DNA of 23,299 nucleotides from Endozoicomonadaceae bacterium (GTDB lineage Bacteria > Pseudomonadota > Gammaproteobacteria > Pseudomonadales > Endozoicomonadaceae). Both the position numbers and the translations under genes were made by a program. The notes beneath the pieces were generated by a model that saw nothing but the letters and a program-made list of their open reading frames with translations, had not been told where the DNA came from and made no database searches. Below are positions 7,994 through 15,351 of the stretch, one piece after another. The stretch covers positions 1 through 23,299 of the forward strand of contig JAAOIJ010000050.1 of assembly GCA_015163815.1 (NCBI GenBank), given 5' to 3'. The stretch's first letter is position 1. Every line of letters starts with the position of its first letter.

Positions 7994-9022
7994 TTATAAG
8001 GATAATATAATACCACCTATCACTTTTTTATTCACGATAACAGATAAACAATTCACCTGTGATGTAACATTCGTTTTTTGAAGAGTATCTTGTTGATCTA
8101 TATTTTTTTGATTGGTATCAAGTTGACCTGTATCAGATGGATCTGTATTTTGATTGACATGCGTGTTAATGATACTTTTTATTTTATCAAAATAGATATT
8201 TTTTTCTTGAGGATCACGTGTCCAAAGACGGTAAATATCATGCATGAAATCAAAGCTGAAGCAAAAAACACCATAGGCTATTGCATGAAGGTAAGAAGCA
8301 GAGCCGATGTAAGTAATCAAAGTCGTATTAGCAGCCCATTTAAGAGGTGTTCTAACAATAGGCTGAAAATTAGCTTTATTTAAAATATAAGTAAAAATAG
8401 CTGAATAAACACCCACTTGTAATGATGAAAACATCTGCATGTAAGATATCGTGTTTAATACACTAAACATTGTCTCATTACTGATCAAAGGTAATAACAT
8501 GTTGGATGGCCCAGCAAAAACAACAGATAGAAAGTTTAAGCAGGCATGTAAAGCTAATTTTTTAGCAGATTTTGGAGTATCAAATAAAACTTTTAATTCT
8601 TTTTCATGTTCTGACCAGTCAACAGTTTCTATGATAGCGTTTGGGTTATTTTGTTGATATTGATTCAATTGGCTTGGATTTATAAAATTAATCATCAGTT
8701 TTTCTTGATGATATAATGAATTTGTTATTGATTCGACATGATCGGGTGTTGATGTATGATTCCTATGATTGATAATCGTGACAGGTCCAAGAGTAGAAGA
8801 ACCTTGGACTGTTATGTTGAAATGATCACCGTCTATTTGATCTTCATTTTTTGTATATCGAAGTGGTTTTCTACATAACTGATCTGTATTTATTTTTTTT
8901 AAATATGTTTGACGATAATGTTTGATATTTATGGAATTTTCTGTTGAAAAACTCATACAGGATTCTGTATAACATATGAAACCATATACAATGAGTAGTA
9001 ATATTTTGACTGATTTTTGCAT
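7994..9022 (-). CDS. Hypothetical secreted or membrane protein
   Basis: A gene of 342 codons with an ATG preceded at a good distance by AAGGGA. I do not recognise the family. The N-terminus (KSVKILLLIVYGFICYTES) looks like a signal peptide or membrane anchor. Residues about 25-150 are polar. Three hydrophobic stretches follow near 157-180, 188-212 and 228-258, then a polar, Asp/Gln/Thr-rich segment (about 289-320, TDPSDTGQLDTNQKNIDQ) and a final hydrophobic tail (IGGIILSL). This suggests an exported protein inserted in the inner membrane. It is flanked by tRNA-Val and by a long region carrying a MITE, so it sits in an accessory-looking location. Its frame is intact, unlike the genes at the window's left end. 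No catalytic motif was seen. Confidence 0.7.
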   Translation of the reverse strand: MQKSVKILLLIVYGFICYTESCMSFSTENSINIKHYRQTYLKKINTDQLCRKPLRYTKNEDQIDGDHFNITVQGSSTLGPVTIINHRNHTSTPDHVESITNSLYHQEKLMINFINPSQLNQYQQNNPNAIIETVDWSEHEKELKVLFDTPKSAKKLALHACLNFLSVVFAGPSNMLLPLISNETMFSVLNTISYMQMFSSLQVGVYSAIFTYILNKANFQPIVRTPLKWAANTTLITYIGSASYLHAIAYGVFCFSFDFMHDIYRLWTRDPQEKNIYFDKIKSIINTHVNQNTDPSDTGQLDTNQKNIDQQDTLQKTNVTSQVNCLSVIVNKKVIGGIILSL

Positions 9023-10066
9023 TATATATTCCCTTTTGCAGCCTATTAATATAAAAGATATCTAGCGTTTTAAGTATAGTAAATGAGAGAATCTTGTAGG
9101 AGTATTTTTCAGTCGATGACGAGTGAAGAAAATCAAAGAATAGAGTGAAATTGAAACAGATAGATGATTTTGTATAGTATCATTTTTATCGATGATGCGT
9201 TTTTTTAGTTATTATTGGATAACGCTATTAAAAACAGCATGACATCAGCATGATTATTGTATCTTGGGTACAAAAGACGCTAGAGTGCTATGAATACATG
9301 ATAGAATGAGACCTTTGCAATAAGCAGTTCAATGAATAATGTATGTGTTTTTTTATTCAAACAATACATAAATTACTTCATTTTTTAAACTATTTTAATA
9401 AAAAAGATCATATCAGGCGTCTTTGTTGTCTTATTGCAAAGGTCTCAGAATATTGATCAGTAGAAAAACGTGAAAGATACAAAACGCTGGTATTTACTGA
9501 AAAAAAGAGAGCTCTGTATACAAGGTGTTATCTTGAGCTTGATCATTCCATTCATAGTACTCATAGCCTCCTATTTTTCAGTCTGCCTTGATGCTTATTT
9601 TTTGAATGATGAAGGAAAAAAGAAAAAGTTTAACAGGACAATCTGTTTGTATAGGCTTTAAAAATCAATATGATACATGATAATAAAAAGACGGCCTATT
9701 CTCAGTAACAATAGTGATATAGCAAGCATAAACGTTATGATGATACCTGTGCAATCCTCTTTGTTAATTAAGATAACAGTTAAGAAATCAATTGAAAATG
9801 TTCATGCATGATCATGATGCGATTTTTTTCTAAAATACTGCCTGTTTATTTTGAAAAAAATATTACCCAATGGTTTTTTTGGGTAAAAAAAGAGTAGATA
9901 AATTGCTATATATGCAGCAGATTAGTGTATTTTTCAAAAATAGTGCAATATTTTTTTGAATAATTTTATTTTTTGATAGGGCCATGTTATTATTTTATGG
10001 TTGAATGGGCCTGTTAATTAATACCGGATAGCATCGATCTTACGCTGCAGTTTTTTTTGTATTAGT
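9023..10066. other. Long gene-poor intergenic region
   Basis: About one kilobase between the orphan membrane-protein gene and the ppiD promoter. It contains the second MITE (9308-9446). A 63-codon GTG-started frame at 9470-9661 has one hydrophobic segment but no ribosome site and no recognisable similarity, so I do not call it a gene. A 7-bp inverted repeat TTACCCA/TGGGTAA lies at 9863-9886; on the minus strand it is followed by a T run, but no minus-strand gene precedes it. The rest looks like eroded sequence. Confidence 0.5.
9308..9446. mobile_element. 139-bp MITE, copy 2, IS5-type ends (GAGACCTTTGCA)
   Basis: The second copy of the element at 248-386, in the same orientation, of the same length and with five substitutions. 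It has the same perfect 16-bp terminal inverted repeats. It is flanked by a perfect 5-bp direct repeat AGAAT (9303-9307 and 9447-9451), a different sequence from the flank of copy 1, as expected for independent insertions. The inner 23 bases of its right end match the left end of the IS at 23060. It interrupts no recognisable gene. Confidence 0.88.
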
Positions 10067-10096
10067 TTATCATCGTGACAGCTTAAGGTGTATAAT
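10067..10096 (+). promoter_or_regulatory. Putative sigma-70 promoter of ppiD
   Basis: A perfect -10 box TATAAT (10091-10096) lies 18 bases after TTATCA (10067-10072), a four-of-six match to the -35 consensus. A T-rich run just upstream could act as an UP element. Transcription would begin near 10103, about 78 bases before the proposed start codon. Confidence 0.5.
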
Positions 10097-10180
10097 AGAG
10101 AATAGTTTGCTCAGCATGTAGTCTTATCAATCTGTTTGCATAGCTGAATACAAAAAATGATAGTTAAAGTTGAGGGTAAT

Positions 10181-12076
10181 ATGCTGCAATTAATGCGGAA
10201 CAATCTAAACAGTTGGATTACTAAGGTTATCATCGGTGTGATTTGTTTCGCCTTTACTGTTTGGGGATTGGAAACGCTGATGATGCCAGACCAAACAGGC
10301 ACAAAAACCATTACACTCGTGAATAATGAATCGATTACACAGCAGCAATATCAACGCGTTTTGCAGTCAGTTCAACATCAATTTGCACAAAAAAAACAAA
10401 ATTTATCGCCAGATAAAATGCATCAATTGACGATGAAAGAATTAATTAATCAAACGATATTAATTGATTTTGCTAAAAAAAATGATTTGATGATTTCTGA
10501 TAATGAAGTGGATCAAAAAATATCAAAAATAGAAGCTTTTCAAGAAAATGGCCGTTTTAAACGAGAAAATTATATTGATGTCTTGCGTCGTGCTGGATAT
10601 ACGCCTGCTTCTTTTAGAGATAATTTAAAACGAGATTTGTTAGTAGAACAAGTCCAGTCTGCCTTGACGCAATCTTTTTTTATTACGGATAATCAATTGG
10701 ATTATTTTTTAAAATTAGAAAATCAGAAGCGTAATGTTCAATGGACTATTTTAGATACAGCCAAGCATAGAAAAAATCAGAGTATATCCTCTATTGAAAT
10801 TGAATCATTTTATCAAAAAAATCAAAATCAATTTATGACACCTGAAAAAGTAAGTGTTGGTTATATTGTTTTAAGACGAACTGATTTAATGAATAAAATC
10901 GTTGTTTCAGATTCAGATATAGAAACAGCTTATCAATCGTACGTGCAATCTGCTAAAGACAAATTTAAGCCTGAATATCGAAAAATTGAACTTAATTTTA
11001 CTGATGTCACAAAAGAAAGTCAGATGAAATTAGCCAATAAATTAATACAAGAATTGCAGAAAGGTGGGTCTTTTGAAACGTTAGCTAAGCAACATTCTAA
11101 TGATAAAAAAACAGCAGATAAAAAAGGTTATATTGGCCCATTTAACGTAGATCAATACCCGGATGTTGTAAAAAATGCTGTAGAAAAGCTGAAGCCCAAT
11201 CAATTGTCAGAACTGATTGTATCCGAAGAAAAAATATTTATTTTCGACAGAATGGATGCAGGTCATCCTGTGATTGCTTCATTAGAATCCAAACGTCATG
11301 ATTTAGTAAAAGACATTAAAATAACAGCGTCCATTGCACTATTTGAAAAAAAATCTCAACTCATGGCAGATCTTAGTTTTGAATCGATGACTTTAGAAGA
11401 TCCTGCAAAACAATTAAATTTAAAAATACAAAATACAGCATTTTTCACGAAAAAAGGAGAAGGAGTTGGGGTGACTCAGCATGCTGGATTTATACAAGCT
11501 GCTTTTACAGAAGATGTTATACAAGGTCGCAATAGTGATCTGATTATTTTATCTCCAGATCAAGAAATTGCCGTATTACATTTAAAGCAACATCAAGTGT
11601 CCTATCAAAAAACAATTACAGAAGTCAATTCAGAGATTAAAAATAATTTATTGAAAGAAAAAACAAAGCAATCTTTAATAGAGGAATCCAATCAAATCAT
11701 TTTGCATTTAAAACAAGGTAAATCATTTGATGAATTAGATCGTATACAAAAACTAAGCTGGCAGATTAAAAATAAAGTCTCGCGTCATGAAAAAGATGTG
11801 CCAGACGGTGTGCTAGAAACAGTCTTTAAAATGCCTAATCCTAACCAATCAAAATCTCGAAGTGTTGCTCGCGCCATGTTGCCAAATGAAGAAATAGCTG
11901 TCGTTGTGTTGAATGACATTATATTAGATATAGAAGAAAAATCTGAAGAAGGGCTGAAGAATTTGTTTCGATTTGCTTTAGGGCGTACGCAAGGAGAGCT
12001 AGATTATAAAGATTGGTTAGCGGTTTTAAATAAAAAAGCCAAGATTGAACATAAAATAAAAATGGATTCACTGTAA
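10181..12076 (+). CDS. ppiD: Periplasmic folding chaperone PpiD
   Basis: An inner-membrane-anchored chaperone of the SurA/PpiD group that assists newly exported proteins at the Sec translocon exit. An in-frame ATG exists at 10157, but the ATG at 10181 is preferred: GAGGG (10172-10176) precedes it by four bases, and the product then begins MLQLMRNNLNSWITKVIIG, as PpiD proteins do. The resulting length is 631 residues, near the 623 of E. coli PpiD. One membrane helix spans about residues 12-32. A SurA-like N-terminal chaperone domain follows, then one parvulin-type domain at about 263-359 (FETLAKQHSNDKKTADKKGY), then a C-terminal chaperone region. The parvulin domain is divergent, and PpiD in E. 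coli is reported to have little isomerase activity. It is a single-gene unit with its own promoter and a strong terminator. The hupB and lon neighbours seen in E. coli are absent here. Confidence 0.92.
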   Translation: MLQLMRNNLNSWITKVIIGVICFAFTVWGLETLMMPDQTGTKTITLVNNESITQQQYQRVLQSVQHQFAQKKQNLSPDKMHQLTMKELINQTILIDFAKKNDLMISDNEVDQKISKIEAFQENGRFKRENYIDVLRRAGYTPASFRDNLKRDLLVEQVQSALTQSFFITDNQLDYFLKLENQKRNVQWTILDTAKHRKNQSISSIEIESFYQKNQNQFMTPEKVSVGYIVLRRTDLMNKIVVSDSDIETAYQSYVQSAKDKFKPEYRKIELNFTDVTKESQMKLANKLIQELQKGGSFETLAKQHSNDKKTADKKGYIGPFNVDQYPDVVKNAVEKLKPNQLSELIVSEEKIFIFDRMDAGHPVIASLESKRHDLVKDIKITASIALFEKKSQLMADLSFESMTLEDPAKQLNLKIQNTAFFTKKGEGVGVTQHAGFIQAAFTEDVIQGRNSDLIILSPDQEIAVLHLKQHQVSYQKTITEVNSEIKNNLLKEKTKQSLIEESNQIILHLKQGKSFDELDRIQKLSWQIKNKVSRHEKDVPDGVLETVFKMPNPNQSKSRSVARAMLPNEEIAVVVLNDIILDIEEKSEEGLKNLFRFALGRTQGELDYKDWLAVLNKKAKIEHKIKMDSL

Positions 12077-12082
12077 GCAAAT

Positions 12083-12117
12083 CAAAAAAAACCGCTATAT
12101 GAATAGCGGTTTTTTTT
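12083..12117. terminator. Bidirectional terminator between ppiD and peroxiredoxin gene
   Basis: AACCGCTAT (12090-12098) pairs perfectly with ATAGCGGTT (12103-12111) around a four-base loop. A run of A precedes it and a run of T follows, so it can end transcription from ppiD on the plus strand and from the convergent peroxiredoxin gene on the minus strand. Confidence 0.92.
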
Positions 12118-12129
12118 AGAAGAGATGTT

Positions 12130-12729
12130 TTATAATATATCTGAATGTTGACTTAAGTAATTTGCCACACCTTTAGGGTCGGCCTGCATACCTGTATCAC
12201 CTTGACTCCAGCCTGCAGGGCAAACTTCACCATGTTTTTCATGAAATTGTAATGCATCCACTAAGCGAAGCAATTCATCAATATTTCGACCAATAGGTAA
12301 GTCATTAACCAGCTGGCATCTGACAATCTGATCTCGATCGATTAAAAATGAAGCACGATAAGCAACCCCTTCTTCTGATTGAATGCCATACATTTGCGTA
12401 ATTTGATGTGTGATATCCGAAAACAGTGTGAAATCTATAGAACCAATTCCGCCGTTATTAATCGGTGTATTACGCCACGCATTATGTGTAAATTGAGAAT
12501 CAATAGAGACGCCTAGTACTTCAACTTGACGCTCTTTAAATGCATCAATACGCTTATTAAGTGCAATGAGCTCTGAAGGGCATACAAATGTAAAATCTAA
12601 AGGATAAAAAAACAATAAACAATATCGTCCTTTCATTTCATTCGACAACGTTAATTGATTGATAATATCACCTTGAGCATTCACGGCTGGTGCTGAAAAA
12701 TCAGGTGCTTTTTTTCCGACTAATACCAT
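12130..12729 (-). CDS. Typical 2-Cys peroxiredoxin (AhpC/Prx1 type)
   Basis: A thiol peroxidase that reduces hydrogen peroxide and organic peroxides in the cytosol. The 199-residue length is usual for Prx1/AhpC enzymes. The peroxidatic cysteine is Cys50 in PLDFTFVCPSE, and the resolving cysteine is Cys170 in HGEVCPAGW. The GGIG motif (residues 93-96) and a C-terminal extension resemble over-oxidation-sensitive forms, though the YF pair is replaced by YL. The downstream end converges on ppiD at a shared terminator. Upstream lie an AT-only inverted repeat (12770-12803) and grxD on the same strand. No ahpF-like reductase is adjacent, so the electron donor is probably thioredoxin or another partner elsewhere. 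The Shine-Dalgarno sequence is weak. Family is certain; the exact subfamily name is less so. Confidence 0.95.
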   Translation of the reverse strand: MVLVGKKAPDFSAPAVNAQGDIINQLTLSNEMKGRYCLLFFYPLDFTFVCPSELIALNKRIDAFKERQVEVLGVSIDSQFTHNAWRNTPINNGGIGSIDFTLFSDITHQITQMYGIQSEEGVAYRASFLIDRDQIVRCQLVNDLPIGRNIDELLRLVDALQFHEKHGEVCPAGWSQGDTGMQADPKGVANYLSQHSDIL

Positions 12730-12769
12730 TTTAATTGATCTCTTGATTAAGGTTAAAACATAATAAAGT

Positions 12770-12803
12770 ATAATAATATAAGGATAAAAAATTATATTAT
12801 TAT
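12770..12803 (-). promoter_or_regulatory. AT-only 12-bp inverted repeat upstream of the peroxiredoxin gene
   Basis: ATAATAATATAA (12770-12781) and TTATATTATTAT (12792-12803) are perfect inverted copies around a 10-base spacer. The structure lies about 40 bases before the peroxiredoxin ATG and contains TATAAT-like sequence on both strands. It could be part of the promoter or an operator, or chance in an AT-rich genome. Confidence 0.35.
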
Positions 12804-12870
12804 TCTTTAAATAGTTGATATTTCATGAATTTTAGTGTAATTATTTGAAGTATATGCTATTTAATTCTAG

Positions 12871-12886
12871 CGCATACAGATGCGCA
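12871..12886 (-). terminator. GC-rich hairpin after grxD, weak terminator candidate
   Basis: GCGCAT and ATGCGC pair around the loop ACAG, 12 bases beyond the grxD stop. The stem is unusually GC-rich for this region. A proper T run is missing (TAGAATT follows on the minus strand), so termination is uncertain; mRNA 3'-end protection is an alternative. Confidence 0.4.
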
Positions 12887-12897
12887 TCCTCAATACA

Positions 12898-13224
12898 TTA
12901 ATGGGTTGTTAATGAATCAGAGGCTGTTTTTAATAATGGTTGTAATTCACCTTTAGAAAATAAGTCAATTACGATATCATGCCCGCCGATTAATTCACCT
13001 TTGACCCATAATTGAGGAAAGGTAGGCCAATTAGCGTAATGACGTAAATCTGCTCGAATATCAGGGTGTAATACATCTACAAAAGAAAAAGGAATATTAC
13101 AGGTAATTAATGCGTCAACAACACTTTTAGAAAAGCCACATTGTGGTATGTCAGGTGATCCTTTCATATATAATAAAATGGGGTTATCTTTGATTTGTTT
13201 TTTGATATTTTCTAGGATATCCAT
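12898..13224 (-). CDS. grxD: Monothiol glutaredoxin, Grx4 family
   Basis: A monothiol CGFS glutaredoxin that binds and transfers [2Fe-2S] clusters with glutathione and takes part in iron-sulfur assembly and iron sensing. The 108 residues match the single-domain bacterial type. The hallmarks are the active site CGFS with Cys29 (PQCGFSKSV), the WPTFPQLWVKGELIGGHD block that contains the TFP cis-proline and forms the glutathione site, and YMKGSPDIPQCGF at the end of the first strand. The ATG follows a short AT-rich leader, and the upstream gene on the same strand is ssb, about 200 bases away with two inverted repeats between. It is intact. Grx4 proteins commonly pair with BolA; none is present in the window. 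Confidence 0.96.
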   Translation of the reverse strand: MDILENIKKQIKDNPILLYMKGSPDIPQCGFSKSVVDALITCNIPFSFVDVLHPDIRADLRHYANWPTFPQLWVKGELIGGHDIVIDLFSKGELQPLLKTASDSLTTH

Positions 13225-13263
13225 GATTTTTTAGCTCTAACAGGTTGTATTAATAAAAAATAA

Positions 13264-13297
13264 TATGATGCTCGTTGATAGAGTAGTCTGCATCATA
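13264..13297 (-). terminator. Hairpin followed by T run between ssb and grxD
   Basis: On the minus strand TATGATGC pairs with GCATCATA around an 18-base loop and is followed by TTATTTTTTATT. It lies after ssb and about 40 bases before the grxD ATG. It could end ssb transcription or act as a leader attenuator for grxD. The long loop weakens the terminator call. Confidence 0.4.
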
Positions 13298-13311
13298 CAC
13301 GGTCTATAGAG

Positions 13312-13404
13312 ACAAAACAAATCTTAACCTGTCATTGATTCTGCGTTTCAGTAGATCGCTATGCATTACGACAGAATCAATGCTTAGGTATCACTCTGTT
13401 TTGT
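13312..13404. repeat. Long interrupted inverted repeat in the ssb-grxD gap
   Basis: Three nested complementary blocks are arranged around one centre. CATTGATTCTG (13333-13343) pairs with CAGAATCAATG (13372-13382); ACCT with AGGT lies just outside; ACAAAACA (13312-13319) pairs with TGTTTTGT (13397-13404). The whole could fold as one long stem with bulges. It lies just after the ssb stop. Its nature (structured RNA, terminator or old element) is not decided. Confidence 0.55.
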
Positions 13405-13427
13405 TGATTTAGCAGTGGTAACTGATA

Positions 13428-13928
13428 TTAAAAAGGAATATCATCTTCTAATTCATCAAAGCTAGATACTTCAGCTTTAGTCAAGTCAGGTGCTTTCATG
13501 GTGTTAGGCGTGGATACATTAGCTGTAGATGAGTGTGATTTTTGTTGTATAGGAGCGCTTTGCTGAGAGGTAATATGATCGTCTCGTCGATCTAAAATCT
13601 GCATTTGACCTGTAATATCTACAACAACTTCAGTCGAATAACGATCTTGACCTTGTTGATCTTGCCATTTTCTTGTCTGTAATTTGCCTTCAATATAAAC
13701 TTTAGAGCCTTTTTTTAAATATTTTTGTGCAATTTCTGCTAATTTACCAAAAATACTGACTCGATGCCATTCTGTTTTTTCAACAGGTTGTCCAGTTTGT
13801 TTGTCTTTCCAAGATTCTGATGTTGCTAAGCTAAGATTTGCAACGTAGCCTCCATTTGATAATGGACGAACATCTGGATTGTCACCTAAGTGGCCAATTA
13901 AAATAACTTTGTTTATGCCTCTAGACAT
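13428..13928 (-). CDS. ssb: Single-stranded DNA-binding protein
   Basis: Binds and protects single-stranded DNA in replication, repair and recombination, and recruits partners through its C-terminal tip. The preferred start is the ATG at 13928 (MSRGINKVILIGHLGDNPDV), because GGAG stands seven bases upstream; an in-frame ATG at 13949 has no ribosome site. The product has 166 residues. The N-terminal OB-fold covers about 1-110, with NKVILIGHLG, TEWHRVSIFGKLAEIAQKYL and KGSKVYIEGKLQTRKWQD. A flexible Gln/Ser-rich linker follows, then the acidic tip DELEDDIPF. Downstream are a long inverted repeat and grxD; upstream is the MFS gene on the same strand after a gap of about 90 bases. It is intact. 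Confidence 0.97.
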   Translation of the reverse strand: MSRGINKVILIGHLGDNPDVRPLSNGGYVANLSLATSESWKDKQTGQPVEKTEWHRVSIFGKLAEIAQKYLKKGSKVYIEGKLQTRKWQDQQGQDRYSTEVVVDITGQMQILDRRDDHITSQQSAPIQQKSHSSTANVSTPNTMKAPDLTKAEVSSFDELEDDIPF

Positions 13929-14015
13929 AATAATGACTCCATATAACATTATAATAAAAAGATAAATGAAAGATTATACTGTATTAATCCATCTTTTTTC
14001 TCATAGATTGATGTT

Positions 14016-15203
14016 TTATTTTTTTTGAATAGAATAAGCTGAAATAAGCCATAGTAGACTGAATAGGCTACACATCATCATGATTGTTTGATAAGTTGTA
14101 AATTCTAATAAAATACCAGATAAAACACCCCCCATTCCTGCGCCTAAAAACTGGCAAGAAGAATAAATGCCAAGTGCTGAACCTTTAGAGGAGATAGGGA
14201 CTTTTTGGCTTAAGATAGCAGGTAAACTAGCCTCTAAAAAATTAAAAGCAAAAAAATAAACCCAGGCGCCGATTAACATAAAAGATACATCAGTAGGCAT
14301 GACAGCAATCCATGCTGTAGACAGGGCTAATAAACTCACCATATAAATGATGAGTTTATCGAGGCAATGTTTTTTTTCACCTAAAACAATGAAAGGTATC
14401 ATGGCTAAAAAGGCTAATACTAATAAAATACAATAAATCGAGCCATGATGAGGTAAAGGAATATCAAGTCGATCTCGAAGTAAAGTTGGCAAGATAGTAA
14501 ATAAACTGATTAATGTTAAATGAAGAATAAAAGCACCTATGGATAAAATCAAAACTTGTGGTGTTTTTAATAGGACCTGAATCGGTACAATGGTTTGAGG
14601 GTGATTTTGATTGCGTGGTACATTCGGTACAATATATTGAATAATAATAAGCGATATACACGCTAAAATAGCAGTTAAACCAAATATGCCAATGATGTTA
14701 AATGTTGCAGCAATAAAAGGGCCAATGATCATGGCTAAACAAAAAGATAAGCCGATAGTGATCCCAAAAACAGCCATGCCTTTTGCACGTTCATTAGGGC
14801 GAACTAAATCTGTTATTAAAGCAACAATAGAAGATGAAATAGCACCAGAACCTTGCAGAAAACGTCCAATTAATAATTCAATAATTGTATTTGAGAAAGC
14901 TGCAATGAGCGTGCCGATTAAAAAAATAATCAATCCAGCAATAATAATAGGTTTTCTGCCATATCGATCAGATAATCGTCCAGCTGGAATTTGTAATATA
15001 GCTTGAGGAAAGCCATAAATCCCTAATGCAAACCCAATCCACATAGGAGAAGCCTCTCCAAAGTGAGAGGCATATAAAGGTAATACAGGCAGTAGCATGC
15101 ATAATCCAAGTATGCGAGAGGCGCTCACAAACGAAAGAGAGATGACTGAAAAAAATTCTGATTGATTCATGATGTCTGTGCGTAGCCATTGAGAAATATT
15201 CAT
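14016..15203 (-). CDS. MFS transporter, YajR-like
   Basis: An inner-membrane major facilitator superfamily transporter of 395 residues, with about 12 hydrophobic segments. The N-terminal half resembles YajR and related drug-efflux-type carriers: SRILGLCMLLPVLPLYASHF, GFALGIYGFPQAILQIPAGR, LSDRYGRKPII (the MFS loop 2-3 signature) and GRFLQGSGAISSSIVALITD. E. coli YajR is about 454 residues with a soluble C-terminal domain; here the protein ends soon after the last helix (LWLISAYSIQKK), so that domain is absent. Substrate cannot be read from the sequence. It follows prpD on the same strand, but a terminator-like hairpin lies between, so it is probably a separate unit. The first ATG lacks a strong Shine-Dalgarno sequence, and an in-frame ATG 11 codons later (MNQSEFFSV) is possible. 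Confidence 0.9.
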   Translation of the reverse strand: MNISQWLRTDIMNQSEFFSVISLSFVSASRILGLCMLLPVLPLYASHFGEASPMWIGFALGIYGFPQAILQIPAGRLSDRYGRKPIIIAGLIIFLIGTLIAAFSNTIIELLIGRFLQGSGAISSSIVALITDLVRPNERAKGMAVFGITIGLSFCLAMIIGPFIAATFNIIGIFGLTAILACISLIIIQYIVPNVPRNQNHPQTIVPIQVLLKTPQVLILSIGAFILHLTLISLFTILPTLLRDRLDIPLPHHGSIYCILLVLAFLAMIPFIVLGEKKHCLDKLIIYMVSLLALSTAWIAVMPTDVSFMLIGAWVYFFAFNFLEASLPAILSQKVPISSKGSALGIYSSCQFLGAGMGGVLSGILLEFTTYQTIMMMCSLFSLLWLISAYSIQKK

Positions 15204-15249
15204 TTTAGCGCTAAATCACCCGATTGTGTATTGTTTTTATTAAATATCT

Positions 15250-15275
15250 AAAAAGCAGCAGGGCATCTGCTTTTC
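15250..15275 (-). terminator. Terminator of the prp operon
   Basis: AAAAGCAG and CTGCTTTT (15251-15258 and 15267-15274) pair around an 8-base loop; on the minus strand the stem runs into a T run. It lies about 80 bases after the prpD stop and before the MFS gene. Confidence 0.55.
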
Positions 15276-15351
15276 AGTATTGTCTAGGTACCTTGCTGAT
15301 CGATCATGGTTTTCATGATGTTATCTTGTCATAACAGGATTGATTGATAGT

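Noticed and set aside
8078..8657. Plus-strand frames within the orphan membrane-protein gene
   Set aside because: They are antisense to an intact 342-codon gene that has a good ribosome site.
9470..9661. 63-codon GTG-started frame with one hydrophobic segment
   Set aside because: No Shine-Dalgarno sequence and no recognisable family; it starts just past a MITE end. Chance is likely.
9740..9760. ACCTGTGCAAT as another decayed IS terminus
   Set aside because: Similarity stops after 11 bases and no second end is visible.
9863..9886. Inverted repeat TTACCCA/TGGGTAA as a terminator
   Set aside because: The T run fits the minus strand, but no minus-strand gene lies upstream for it to terminate.
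7840..10156. Genomic island integrated at tRNA-Val
   Set aside because: No integrase and no second copy of the tRNA 3' end were found in the window.
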